From contig CANDLP010000025.1 of assembly GCA_947385505.1 (NCBI GenBank), positions 1 to 12,824 on the forward strand: 12,824 bases of DNA, written 5' to 3'. Both the position numbers and the translations under genes were made by a program. Under the pieces are notes generated by a model. That model saw only the letters and a program-made list of their open reading frames with translations, was not told the DNA's origin and did no database searches. Below, in pieces: positions 1-5,818 of this stretch. Source of the stretch: an uncultured Clostridia bacterium (GTDB lineage: Bacteria > Bacillota > Clostridia > Oscillospirales > Ruminococcaceae). How positions within the stretch are numbered: position 1 is the first letter of the stretch; every line of letters starts with the position of its first letter.

Positions 1-47
1 CATAAGATATAAGGACGGAATTGGAACACTTCCAGATAATTTATTAT

Positions 48-548
48 TTATATGGCAGCGCACATCAAAGGACTTTGAACGGGAGAAAGCTTTGAGAGCA
101 ACTCGCTTTTCTGTTTCTCGGCATAGTTCACAATCGCGGCGCAGGGCTGAGATACCACCTTTGTACCCGGATGCGATTTTAAATACTCAATATGCATATA
201 TGTGCAGATATCCGCACCAAAAGCGCCGTCGTATATTTCGCGTGCGCCGTTGCTCTTAAGCCATTTAAGCACATGACGCCAGCTTCCGTCAAAAGCGGAT
301 TTGATAGCGGGGTCAACAATAACTGAAACGTTTCCGCCCTTCATCAGATCCAGCAAAACGTCTATATCGTCAATATAGTCTCTTGCGCCGTGAGGGCAGG
401 CTTTTATGCACTCGCCGCATCGAATACACTCGTCGTAAATGCACTGAACCTTACCGTTTTCCGTCTTATTGGCGGAAGGCACGGGACATGCTCTTATACA
501 GGCATTACAGCCTATACACTTATTCTGATCGACAGTTACACGTACCAA
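48..548 (-). CDS. Ferredoxin / [FeFe]-hydrogenase-like protein, truncated fragment
   Basis: 166 residues. The N-terminus is a two-cluster ferredoxin domain: CIGCNACIRACP near residue 11 and CIRCGECIKACP near residue 41, each a CxxCxxCxxxCP ligand set for a [4Fe-4S] cluster. From about residue 73 the sequence resembles the start of the [FeFe]-hydrogenase large-subunit domain (VIVDPAIKSAF, FGADICTYMHIEYL, SPVQSPLMCAAI). The usual TSCCP cluster motif is replaced by SQPCAA, which suggests a sensory or non-catalytic hydrogenase-like relative. The start is TTG at 548, chosen because GGAGG lies 8 nt upstream. The frame stops at 48, where family members normally continue for hundreds of residues. The 47 bases beyond the stop still read like the family (INYLEV in frame, then SNSVLISY after a one-base shift). 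It is therefore probably a decayed gene, though a sequencing or assembly error is possible. The ferredoxin assignment is firm; function in the cell is doubtful. Confidence 0.75.
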   Translation of the reverse strand: MVRVTVDQNKCIGCNACIRACPVPSANKTENGKVQCIYDECIRCGECIKACPHGARDYIDDIDVLLDLMKGGNVSVIVDPAIKSAFDGSWRHVLKWLKSNGAREIYDGAFGADICTYMHIEYLKSHPGTKVVSQPCAAIVNYAEKQKSELLSKLSPVQSPLMCAAI

Positions 549-626
549 AGCAAAATCCTCCGTAATATAAATATATTAAAAGTAAATATTATTCCGATTT
601 TTCTCACATTTTTGTTATTATTTACA

Positions 627-655
627 ATTATAGCACATTTTTTTTAAAATTGCAA
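627..655 (-). promoter_or_regulatory. Promoter of the ferredoxin/hydrogenase-like gene
   Basis: On the minus strand, TTGCAA (650-655) and TATAAT (627-632) are separated by 17 bp. This is a near-consensus housekeeping sigma promoter, giving a leader of roughly 70 nt before the GGAGG and TTG start. The surrounding block (549-729) is extremely AT-rich and shows no open frame with a ribosome binding site. Confidence 0.6.
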
Positions 656-729
656 TGGTTATGAAAAATTTTTGTGAAAATTGCTTTAATAGTGTAATTT
701 AAAAAAAATAAAATAATTATGAAAATATA

Positions 730-758
730 TTGACAAGTAAACTTGGCAGTGCTATAAT
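730..758 (+). promoter_or_regulatory. Consensus promoter of the membrane protein/XRE pair
   Basis: TTGACA (730-735) and TATAAT (753-758) with a 17-bp spacer match the sigma-A consensus exactly. Transcription would begin near 765, leaving a leader of about 118 nt before the ATG at 883. Operator-like palindromes cover the -35/spacer and the start site, so this strong promoter is probably kept repressed. Confidence 0.75.
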
Positions 759-778
759 AATGACAAGAAAACTTGGCA
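731..778 (+). promoter_or_regulatory. Twin palindromic operators overlapping the promoter
   Basis: Two 18-bp copies differ at one base: TGACAAGTAAACTTGGCA at 731-748 and TGACAAGAAAACTTGGCA at 761-778, 30 bp apart start to start (about three helical turns, so on the same DNA face). The first copy has dyad symmetry around CAAGT-NN-ACTTG. It overlaps the -35 box and spacer, while the second covers the transcription start. The natural candidate ligand is the small XRE repressor encoded at 1243-1449 in the same transcript. Binding is inferred; the repeat and its placement are seen directly. Confidence 0.6.
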
Positions 779-882
779 AGTTTATTTCCAAAATATATCG
801 ATATCTTTAATTAAACGGGAGAAAGGCTTTTATTATGGACAGAAATTATGGACAAAAAGGAAATTTTGGAAAAGGAGTTAAA

Positions 883-1203
883 ATGAATAAAGAAGATATT
901 TTAAAGGCTTCAAGAAACGAAAATCAAAACAAGGACATATATGAACTTGAAATTATAGGCAAAGCTCAGAGAATAGGCGGACTTATCGCCCTTTTGGTCA
1001 CCTTTGCGCTTATGCTTTCCGAGCGTTTGATTTTTGACAACACAAATTACGGTTATTTTTGCATAATTATGTCGGCGGGGGCGGGGCTTTGGATATATAA
1101 AGCGGTAAAACTTAAAAGAAAACATGAAATACTGCTGGCGGCGCTCTGGACGGTTATGGGCATTTACTCGGCGGTAATGGCAGTTCTGAGCTTTATCAGG
1201 TGA
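883..1203 (+). CDS. Small three-helix membrane protein, DUF6442-like
   Basis: 106 residues from the ATG at 883, preceded by AAAGGAG at a good distance (871-877). The frame is also open back to an ATG at 835, which has weaker ribosome binding; the later start gives the usual family N-terminus MNKEDILKASRNENQNKD. The first 30 residues are charged and probably cytoplasmic. Hydrophobic helices follow near 31-50, 56-73 and 83-103, with a basic KLKRKHE segment between helices two and three, which is typical of this family. The role is unknown. It lies 39 bp upstream of a small XRE repressor in the same transcript, an arrangement I recall as recurrent in Firmicutes, so both are probably controlled by the twin operators. 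The family name is from memory; the membrane topology is visible in the sequence. Confidence 0.75.
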   Translation: MNKEDILKASRNENQNKDIYELEIIGKAQRIGGLIALLVTFALMLSERLIFDNTNYGYFCIIMSAGAGLWIYKAVKLKRKHEILLAALWTVMGIYSAVMAVLSFIR

Positions 1204-1242
1204 CAGGGCAAAGCATTAAAGCAGAAATAGGACGGTCAAAGA

Positions 1243-1449
1243 ATGGACGATAAATTAGTACTAAAAAATAACCTTAAAGAAGCGAGAACGGAAAAGAGCT
1301 TATCCCAGAGCGGTCTGGCGGAACTGGTGGGCGTGTCGAGAAACACTATCAGCTCAATTGAAACGGGGCAGTTTAATCCCACAGCCAAATTGGCTTTGAT
1401 TTTGTGTATTGCGTTGGATAAAAAATTTGAGGATCTGTTTTACTTTTAA
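1243..1449 (+). CDS. Small XRE-family transcriptional repressor
   Basis: 68 residues, almost entirely one Cro/C1-type helix-turn-helix domain: LKEARTEKSLSQSGLAELVG, then SRNTISSIETGQFNPTAKLALILCIALDKKFEDLFYF. The recognition helix lies around VSRNTISSIE. The length and the terminal EDLF(Y/F)F motif match the compact YozG-like regulators. There is no sensor domain, so it probably acts as a simple dimeric repressor. It follows the membrane protein by 39 bp and has only a weak ribosome binding site (GGACGG), so translation may depend on the upstream gene. The palindromes at 731-778 are its likely operator, giving negative autoregulation. Its TAA ends at 1449, exactly next to the stop codon of the convergent gene, leaving no room for a terminator between them. 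Confidence 0.88.
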   Translation: MDDKLVLKNNLKEARTEKSLSQSGLAELVGVSRNTISSIETGQFNPTAKLALILCIALDKKFEDLFYF

Positions 1450-2310
1450 TTATATATCATTCCCTTTCCACCTTTTTAATTTCGGTATAACCGTTTTAAG
1501 CTTTTCTCTCGCTTCATCCTCTGTTTTACATATTCCGTCTTCAACAAGAAACGGAATTCCGCTTTCAATACACTCCTCCAAAGTCTGGTTCTTTAAAAAA
1601 CCTCCGTTTGCAAAACAGTATTTACAGTATTCCTTATTAAGGGTTTTATCCGCGTTGGTTCCGAAATCGCTTTCCTTCATATCCATTCCGCAGCTTTGGC
1701 AAATATTTTCGCTCATATGATATCCTCCGGTAATTTCTATAATATTGTTGTCGGGATCGGTAAGATGAAAATAATGATAGGTGGGATACGCTTCGCGTAT
1801 TTCGCTTACGCTTCCGATTTTCAGCGCTTTAATACGTTCATACTCGGCGGAAAGCTCTTCTACCCAGAAATTCATTACAAATTTATACGGGCTTTTAAGA
1901 TCGGTGCAGTGACCGATCAGATTCTCCTCGTTCATAAGAGCGATACACTTGTTTTCAACATAAAATTTCACAAACTTGTTTCCGCTTCGACATCTGTTGT
2001 CAACCTTAACGTCAAGAAATTTTTCATAGAACTCCACCGATTTTTCAAAGTCCTTTACAATAAGATAAATACTGCCTAAATGAAGGGGATTTTTCTTTTC
2101 CGCGTGTTTTTCGGGATTTCTCAGCAGAATAGTGTCGGTAGAAACATCAAAAAGCTCGCTCATTCTTATGATCTTTTCAACGTCCGGAACCGCCTGTCCC
2201 AGCTCCCACTTGGAAATTGACTGACGCGAAACCTCCAGCATTTCGGCAAGGCGTTCCTGTGTAAGTCCTTTTTGTATGCGAAGACTCTGTATTTGTTCAC
2301 CTATTGTCAT
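1450..2310 (-). CDS. Three-domain protein: HTH-XRE + VOC/glyoxalase + zinc ribbon
   Basis: 286 residues. Residues 5-64 form a Cro/C1-type helix-turn-helix (QKGLTQERLAEMLEVSRQSISKWELGQAVPD). Residues 77-197 are a VOC/glyoxalase-bleomycin-resistance fold (LHLGSIYLIVKDFEKSVEFY, then KFVMNFWVEEL and HLTDPDNNIIEITGGY). Residues 199-283 are a small putative zinc-ribbon domain with C204xxC207 and C229xxC232, ending in the typical PKLKRWK. The first domain implies DNA binding. The VOC domain could bind a small ligand or metal, and the ribbon probably binds zinc. A ligand-responsive transcription factor is a reasonable inference, but the target is unknown. The ATG at 2310 follows AAAGGA. A second perfect ribosome binding site precedes the ATG of the zinc-ribbon domain (residue 199). 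The gene converges on, and abuts, the XRE gene. Confidence 0.85.
   Translation of the reverse strand: MTIGEQIQSLRIQKGLTQERLAEMLEVSRQSISKWELGQAVPDVEKIIRMSELFDVSTDTILLRNPEKHAEKKNPLHLGSIYLIVKDFEKSVEFYEKFLDVKVDNRCRSGNKFVKFYVENKCIALMNEENLIGHCTDLKSPYKFVMNFWVEELSAEYERIKALKIGSVSEIREAYPTYHYFHLTDPDNNIIEITGGYHMSENICQSCGMDMKESDFGTNADKTLNKEYCKYCFANGGFLKNQTLEECIESGIPFLVEDGICKTEDEAREKLKTVIPKLKRWKGNDI
1714..1728 (-). promoter_or_regulatory. Internal ribosome binding site at the zinc-ribbon domain
   Basis: Inside the three-domain gene, GGAGG (1724-1728, minus strand) is followed after 7 nt by an in-frame ATG (1716-1714). That ATG begins MSENICQSCG, the usual N-terminus of stand-alone zinc-ribbon proteins of this type. 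An 88-residue separate product is possible. The GGAGGA is also simply the codons for the conserved VOC-domain Gly-Gly, so it may be coincidental. Confidence 0.35.
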
Positions 2311-2350
2311 TTCCCGGGTTTCCTTTCTTTATTTATGATTACACTGTAAT

Positions 2351-2381
2351 TATAACATAATCCTTACCTGCAATCAACCAA
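2351..2381 (-). promoter_or_regulatory. Promoter of the HTH-VOC-zinc ribbon gene
   Basis: On the minus strand, TTGATT is followed after 17 bp by TATAAT, and a TG one base before the -10 box makes it an extended -10 promoter (TGTTATAAT). It lies about 45 bp upstream of the ATG at 2310 and its AAAGGA site. Half-sites of the type GGTTG overlap the -35 region, and a perfect palindrome lies further upstream at 2399-2413. Confidence 0.6.
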
Positions 2382-2398
2382 CCATACATGGAATTTTC

Positions 2399-2413
2399 GC
2401 AACCATAGGTTGC
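2399..2413. repeat. Palindrome, possible operator
   Basis: GCAACC-ATA-GGTTGC is a perfect inverted repeat with 6-bp arms. It lies between the divergent promoters of the three-domain regulator and the methyltransferase. Related CAACC/GGTTG half-sites occur at 2374-2385, over the -35 box of the regulator. An operator for the HTH protein is plausible, but this is inference. Confidence 0.35.
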
Positions 2414-2497
2414 ACGATACATACGGCGAATTCGTCGCATATATAATCGTTCTCATATTTTTCACCGTTTGTTCACTGTTTTTTTATATTACAGCGA

Positions 2498-2503
2498 TAT
2501 AAT
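2498..2503 (+). promoter_or_regulatory. Likely -10 box of the methyltransferase gene
   Basis: TATAAT at 2498-2503, with a poor -35 region upstream (ACTGTT or TTCACT, depending on spacing). The start ATG at 2543 is preceded by GAAAGGAG (2528-2535). A weak -35 fits an activated or low-level promoter. Confidence 0.4.
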
Positions 2504-2542
2504 GTCTTCTCAAAAATAACCTCATTTGAAAGGAGCTCCGTT

Positions 2543-3415
2543 ATGAATACGATTTGGTCAAAATACATACAGGGACCGAAAACTCTTTATTACTCCCGCA
2601 AATTGAGATTTGACGATATGTTTAAGGATCGCTGGAAAAAAACTTTTGATCTGGACGAAAGCAAAAACCTGAAAATTCTCGAAATAGGCTGCGGTCCCGG
2701 AGCCTTAGCGGGGGCTCTTCACCGCTGGTATCCAAACGCGGAGATAACAGCCGTCGACCGTGACAGCGAATTGATACGCTTTGCGGCGGAGCATGAAAAG
2801 GGCATTGAGTTTACCGAGGGGGACGCTTTGGCTTTGCCTTTTTCCGAAGGAACATTTGACGCGGTGATCTCCAATACGGTATGCGAACATATCGAGCCGG
2901 AAGGTTTTTACGGCGAACAGCTTCGCGTGCTGAAAAAAGGCGGGGTTTGTCTTGTGCTCTCTTCAAGAAAAGGAATATCCGACCTGAAATATAACAATCT
3001 GACCGAATTTGAAGAAAAATTCTGGGAAAAGACGGATAAATACGAAGATTCCTGCGATAAATATACCGTGGGAAACTATTGCGCGAAAGAATCCGATATG
3101 CCTGTTATTATGGAAAGGTACGGCTTCGGAAATATAAGCGCCGATTATGTCGCTATCGGCTTAACCCCCGACGATCCTAAATTTTCTTCGGAGCTTGCCC
3201 ATGATATTATAAACGCGGACAGGTATTCGAGTATTGAAAGGCTGGATTCCGTGATTTATTCCCTTTCGGAGCATTTTACGGAGGAGGAAATCGAAACAAT
3301 GAAGCGTACAGCAAACGGGAGATACGACGAGAGAATAAGAAAATATGAATCCGGGGAAAAGCTCTGGGACACCGATGTGTCGGTTATTATGGTGTTAAAG
3401 GGCAAAAAAATATAA
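2543..3415 (+). CDS. Class I SAM-dependent methyltransferase
   Basis: 290 residues. The Rossmann-type SAM-binding core covers about residues 42-142. Motif I is LEIGCGPGA (46-54). The acidic end of strand 2 is VDRD (71-74), which normally contacts the ribose. GDALALPF (93-100) matches motif II, FDAVISNTVCEHIE (105-118) is the strand-4 region, and LKKGGVCLVLSSRK closes the core. This pattern is of the Methyltransf_11/UbiE-like superfamily. The C-terminal half (about 145-290) is not a standard core and may form a substrate cap; I cannot name the substrate. The start is fixed by GAAAGGAG eight bases before the ATG. It is transcribed away from the three-domain regulator, so regulation by that protein is possible. 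Transcription ends at the large hairpin at 3455-3549. Confidence 0.9.
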   Translation: MNTIWSKYIQGPKTLYYSRKLRFDDMFKDRWKKTFDLDESKNLKILEIGCGPGALAGALHRWYPNAEITAVDRDSELIRFAAEHEKGIEFTEGDALALPFSEGTFDAVISNTVCEHIEPEGFYGEQLRVLKKGGVCLVLSSRKGISDLKYNNLTEFEEKFWEKTDKYEDSCDKYTVGNYCAKESDMPVIMERYGFGNISADYVAIGLTPDDPKFSSELAHDIINADRYSSIERLDSVIYSLSEHFTEEEIETMKRTANGRYDERIRKYESGEKLWDTDVSVIMVLKGKKI

Positions 3416-3454
3416 TACTGATTTATGCTATAGCAACCCAGTAAAAAAATAAAT

Positions 3455-3549
3455 AAGCGGCGAAGCCGCCAATGTCTTTTTTAGCAATAAACGGTTTTGC
3501 GAAGCAAAACCGCTTATTGCTAAAAAAGACATTGGCGGCTTCGCCGCTT
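3455..3549. terminator. Very long hairpin, bidirectional terminator or repeat element
   Basis: Arms of 46 nt (3455-3500 and 3504-3549) pair with a single A-C mismatch around a GAA triloop. Each arm also contains its own small hairpin (GCGGCGAAGCCGC at 3457-3469 and its complement at 3535-3547), so a cross-shaped fold is possible. It lies between two convergent genes, and T-rich tracts follow the stem on both strands, so it can terminate both. It is much longer than a normal intrinsic terminator (about 15 bp or less per arm), which suggests a dispersed palindromic element. Confidence 0.75.
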
Positions 3550-3561
3550 TATTTTTTGTTG

Positions 3562-4500
3562 TTAAAGATTGATTTCATCTCCCCCTCTGTTATCCACCTT
3601 CTTAGCCGAGATAACAAAAACCGTAATAAAATAGCAAAGAATCATAATAAGCAGACTTACTCCCACGCTTCCCCATATATTTATCATATCCGCTTCGCCG
3701 GAAGACATCAAATTGCTTACATCGGATCCGCCCGACATAAGAATATTCTGCGCTTCGTTCTTAAGAGCAAAGGGATGAAATTTATCCGCGCCAAAGGAGG
3801 CAAACAGCAGAGAAAGAACCGCGCCCCCTCCGTAAAGAATTATTGTGGCGATACCCGCTCTCGCCGTACACAAGCCGAGTGTAAAATACAAAGTTATCAT
3901 AAACGCATTATACACTGCCGCAATAAGCGCTATAAGCAAAAGCTTTATAATATCCAGCTCATACACGGAAGCAAAAACAAGCTTAGTCACCGCTCCTGCC
4001 GAAATTATTGCTATAAAGGAAAAAACCGCAGCCGCCAAAGGGTACACCAAAAATTTCGGCAGCACATACAGCTTGGTTGAAAGGCCCGCGTTACGGGGTA
4101 TTATCATTGAACGTTTTTTCAGTTCACCCCCAGCGCCCGACATTGTAACTATCATAAAAATAAGCAAAAAAGTTGAAGTAGTATCTCCGAATGCGCTTAA
4201 AATACCGAGGGGCGCAAGATTATCGTCACCGAAAACCGACATAATATCGCCCGGCTCCAAACTGACCATGTCCTCGGTTCTCAGTTCCCTTCCCGCCGCG
4301 GATTCAAGGGTGATATTTATGGAAACGCCGTTATCCAAATCGGAGGCGTCAAAGCTTTCCAGACTGTTCAGCATCATACCCGACAGCTTCATCATAAGAG
4401 GTGACAAAACAGCGATTCCGATAGCCGCTATGATTATACCGCCCATTTTAAAAGAGCGGGTAAAAAACATCAGTTCCTTTTTTATTCCCGTTTTAAGCAT
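3562..4500 (-). CDS. ABC-2 type transporter permease
   Basis: 312 residues with a layout typical of ABC-2 exporters. The first membrane helix is near 18-38 and is followed by a roughly 65-residue extracytoplasmic loop rich in acidic residues (45-102). Five more helices lie near 103-121, 152-172, 184-206, 214-236 and 275-298. No signal peptide beyond the first helix is evident. The start ATG overlaps the end of the ATPase gene by 8 bp (ATGCTTAA). A strong AAGGTGGTGA ribosome binding site lies inside that gene, so the two are translationally coupled and form one transporter. The substrate is unknown; relatives export antibiotics, peptides or sodium, but nothing here decides. The large hairpin at 3455-3549 is its likely terminator. 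Confidence 0.88.
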   Translation of the reverse strand: MLKTGIKKELMFFTRSFKMGGIIIAAIGIAVLSPLMMKLSGMMLNSLESFDASDLDNGVSINITLESAAGRELRTEDMVSLEPGDIMSVFGDDNLAPLGILSAFGDTTSTFLLIFMIVTMSGAGGELKKRSMIIPRNAGLSTKLYVLPKFLVYPLAAAVFSFIAIISAGAVTKLVFASVYELDIIKLLLIALIAAVYNAFMITLYFTLGLCTARAGIATIILYGGGAVLSLLFASFGADKFHPFALKNEAQNILMSGGSDVSNLMSSGEADMINIWGSVGVSLLIMILCYFITVFVISAKKVDNRGGDEINL

Positions 4501-5410
4501 TGCCGTTCACCACCTTCAAATAAATTTGTTCAAGTCCCTCGGATACCGTTTTAAATTCCTTCGGTACAAGGGAATTTCGGTTAAAGCAGTCGATAAGCTG
4601 TTTTGTTACCTCCTCCGTTTCTACCGTTCTGATAACGAAGGCTCCGGTTCTTTCATAAAAGTCCACTTTTTCCACCTGAGGAAGCTCCTGAAGGGCTTTT
4701 ATGGCATTGACGCCGTATTCGGTGGTTTCGTAAAGCTTTATTTCTATCTCGTTTCGTGAATATTGACTCAGTATATCCGAAATTTTTCCTTCCACCGCCA
4801 TCCTTCCGTCCTTAAGAATTCCCACGCTCCCCGCCGCTTTTTCTACATCGGATAAAATATGGGTGCATAATATAATGGTAGATCCCATGTCGGACAAAAC
4901 GCGGATAACGTTCATAACGTCAGCACGCCCCTCAGGGTCGAGGGCGGAGGTCGGCTCGTCGAGTATCAGCAGCTGAGGGTGGTCAAAAATAATGGACGCT
5001 ATGCCGAGTCTTTGGTTCATTCCTCTTGAATAGCCTTTAATACGCCGCTTGGCTCCTTCCCTCATTCTTGTTATTTCAAGCACCTCGTCAACCCGCTTGT
5101 TTATATCGCCCTTATAATTGCAGCAGGCGGCAATGTACTTTAAGTACTCGTACCCGTTCATATATCCGAACAGCGACGGTGTTTCGGGAAGATAGCCTAT
5201 TTTTATATTTTCGTCCTCTCTCCCGCTGCCTAAAATCACTTCTCCGCTGTCTTTCGGGATAACGTTGCAGAGGATATTCATTGTGGTAGTCTTGCCGCAG
5301 CCGTTTTTGCCCAAAAAGCCGTAGACTTCTCCGTCGGGGATATTCATATAAAGGCCGTCCAAAACACGGAAATTACCGTAGCTTTTTTGGAGATTGCTTA
5401 TTGTGACCAT
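4493..5410 (-). CDS. ABC transporter ATP-binding protein
   Basis: 305 residues from the ATG at 5410, giving MVTISNLQKSYG. A longer frame from a TTG at 5431 is rejected because it would overlap the GAAAGGG ribosome binding site. The nucleotide-binding domain has Walker A GKNGCGKT (34-41), a YLPE sequence where the Q-loop normally lies, signature YSRGMNQRLGIA (from 127), Walker B LLILDEP (147-153), D-loop SALD and switch histidine in CTHIL (H184). The signature deviates from LSGGQ (SRGMNQ), as is usual in the ABC-2/YtrB-like exporter ATPases. About 90 C-terminal residues follow the domain, as in many drug or bacteriocin exporters. It acts in the cytoplasm at the membrane with the overlapping permease. 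A dyad around its -10 box suggests repressor control. Confidence 0.93.
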   Translation of the reverse strand: MVTISNLQKSYGNFRVLDGLYMNIPDGEVYGFLGKNGCGKTTTMNILCNVIPKDSGEVILGSGREDENIKIGYLPETPSLFGYMNGYEYLKYIAACCNYKGDINKRVDEVLEITRMREGAKRRIKGYSRGMNQRLGIASIIFDHPQLLILDEPTSALDPEGRADVMNVIRVLSDMGSTIILCTHILSDVEKAAGSVGILKDGRMAVEGKISDILSQYSRNEIEIKLYETTEYGVNAIKALQELPQVEKVDFYERTGAFVIRTVETEEVTKQLIDCFNRNSLVPKEFKTVSEGLEQIYLKVVNGNA

Positions 5411-5446
5411 TTTTATCTTTTTCCCTTTCAAAATATATTTTAACGA

Positions 5447-5483
5447 ATTATAGCAAACGACAAAAATATCTGGCGTTTGCTAT
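5447..5483 (-). promoter_or_regulatory. Promoter and operator-like dyad of the ABC operon
   Basis: Perfect 10-bp inverted repeats ATAGCAAACG (5450-5459) and CGTTTGCTAT (5474-5483) are separated by 14 nt. On the minus strand the proximal arm overlaps a TATAAT box (5447-5452), placed about 20 nt upstream of the AAAGGG ribosome binding site of the ATPase. The -35 match is poor. A dyad spanning the promoter is what a GntR/YtrA-type repressor site would look like, but no such regulator is encoded nearby. Confidence 0.45.
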
Positions 5484-5541
5484 TTGCCGATCCGCATGGA
5501 GCGAGCGAAGCAAACGGATATGCGAGACAATTTAAATAAGT

Positions 5542-5582
5542 TTTATAGTCAACGTCAAAATATTTTTGACGTTGACTATAAA
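5542..5582. repeat. Perfect 19-bp inverted repeat (hairpin)
   Basis: Arms 5542-5560 and 5564-5582 pair perfectly around a three-base loop (TAT). The arms read TTTATAGTCAACGTCAAAA and its complement. It has no clear neighbouring T-run advantage on either strand. It lies about 130-170 bp upstream of the ABC operon start, so it may be a second operator or an isolated palindromic element. Confidence 0.6.
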
Positions 5583-5730
5583 TTACCTATAAATGATTGT
5601 ATCACAGCGTGAAAGGAATGTCAATAGAATTTACAAAAAATGTTTATTTTTTAGTCAAAAAATCCTTTATCCTGCATATTATTTAGGGACAATCATTTGC
5701 ACAACATTGAACTTTGTTTCGATTTTATAC

Positions 5731-5818
5731 CAATCCCATTTTGAACTGACGTAATACCCACAGTTCAAAATGGGATTGCACCCAAAACACTAATCCCACA
5801 GTTTAAAAAGGGATTAGT
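5731..5818. repeat. Compound inverted and direct repeat block
   Basis: CAATCCCATTTTGAACTG (5731-5748) is perfectly inverted at 5761-5778 (18-bp arms, 12-nt loop). The right arm region (5752-5778) is then repeated in direct orientation with a few changes at 5791-5817. That copy can itself form a 9-bp stem (ACTAATCCC 5789-5797, GGGATTAGT 5810-5818). The shared core is CCCACAGTT-AAAA-GGGATT. Three related copies in under 90 bp suggest a repeat cluster or the end of a degraded mobile element. No gene is associated. Confidence 0.6.

Noticed and set aside
835..882. Upstream ATG at 835 as the start of the small membrane protein
   Set aside because: The ATG at 883 has a better AAAGGAG at correct spacing and gives the typical family N-terminus. 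The extra 16 residues look like a translated leader.
3455..3549. CRISPR-like or phage attachment repeat
   Set aside because: The structure is one hairpin, not spaced direct repeats, and no cas or integrase gene is nearby.
3588..3600. DnaA-box-like TTATCCACC near 3589
   Set aside because: It is a single site with a mismatch inside the permease coding sequence, as expected by chance.
3472..4080. Long plus-strand open frames opposite the ABC permease and ATPase
   Set aside because: They are antisense shadows of genes with clear motifs and are rich in Lys, Asn, His and Tyr with no ribosome binding site. The first starts inside the big hairpin.
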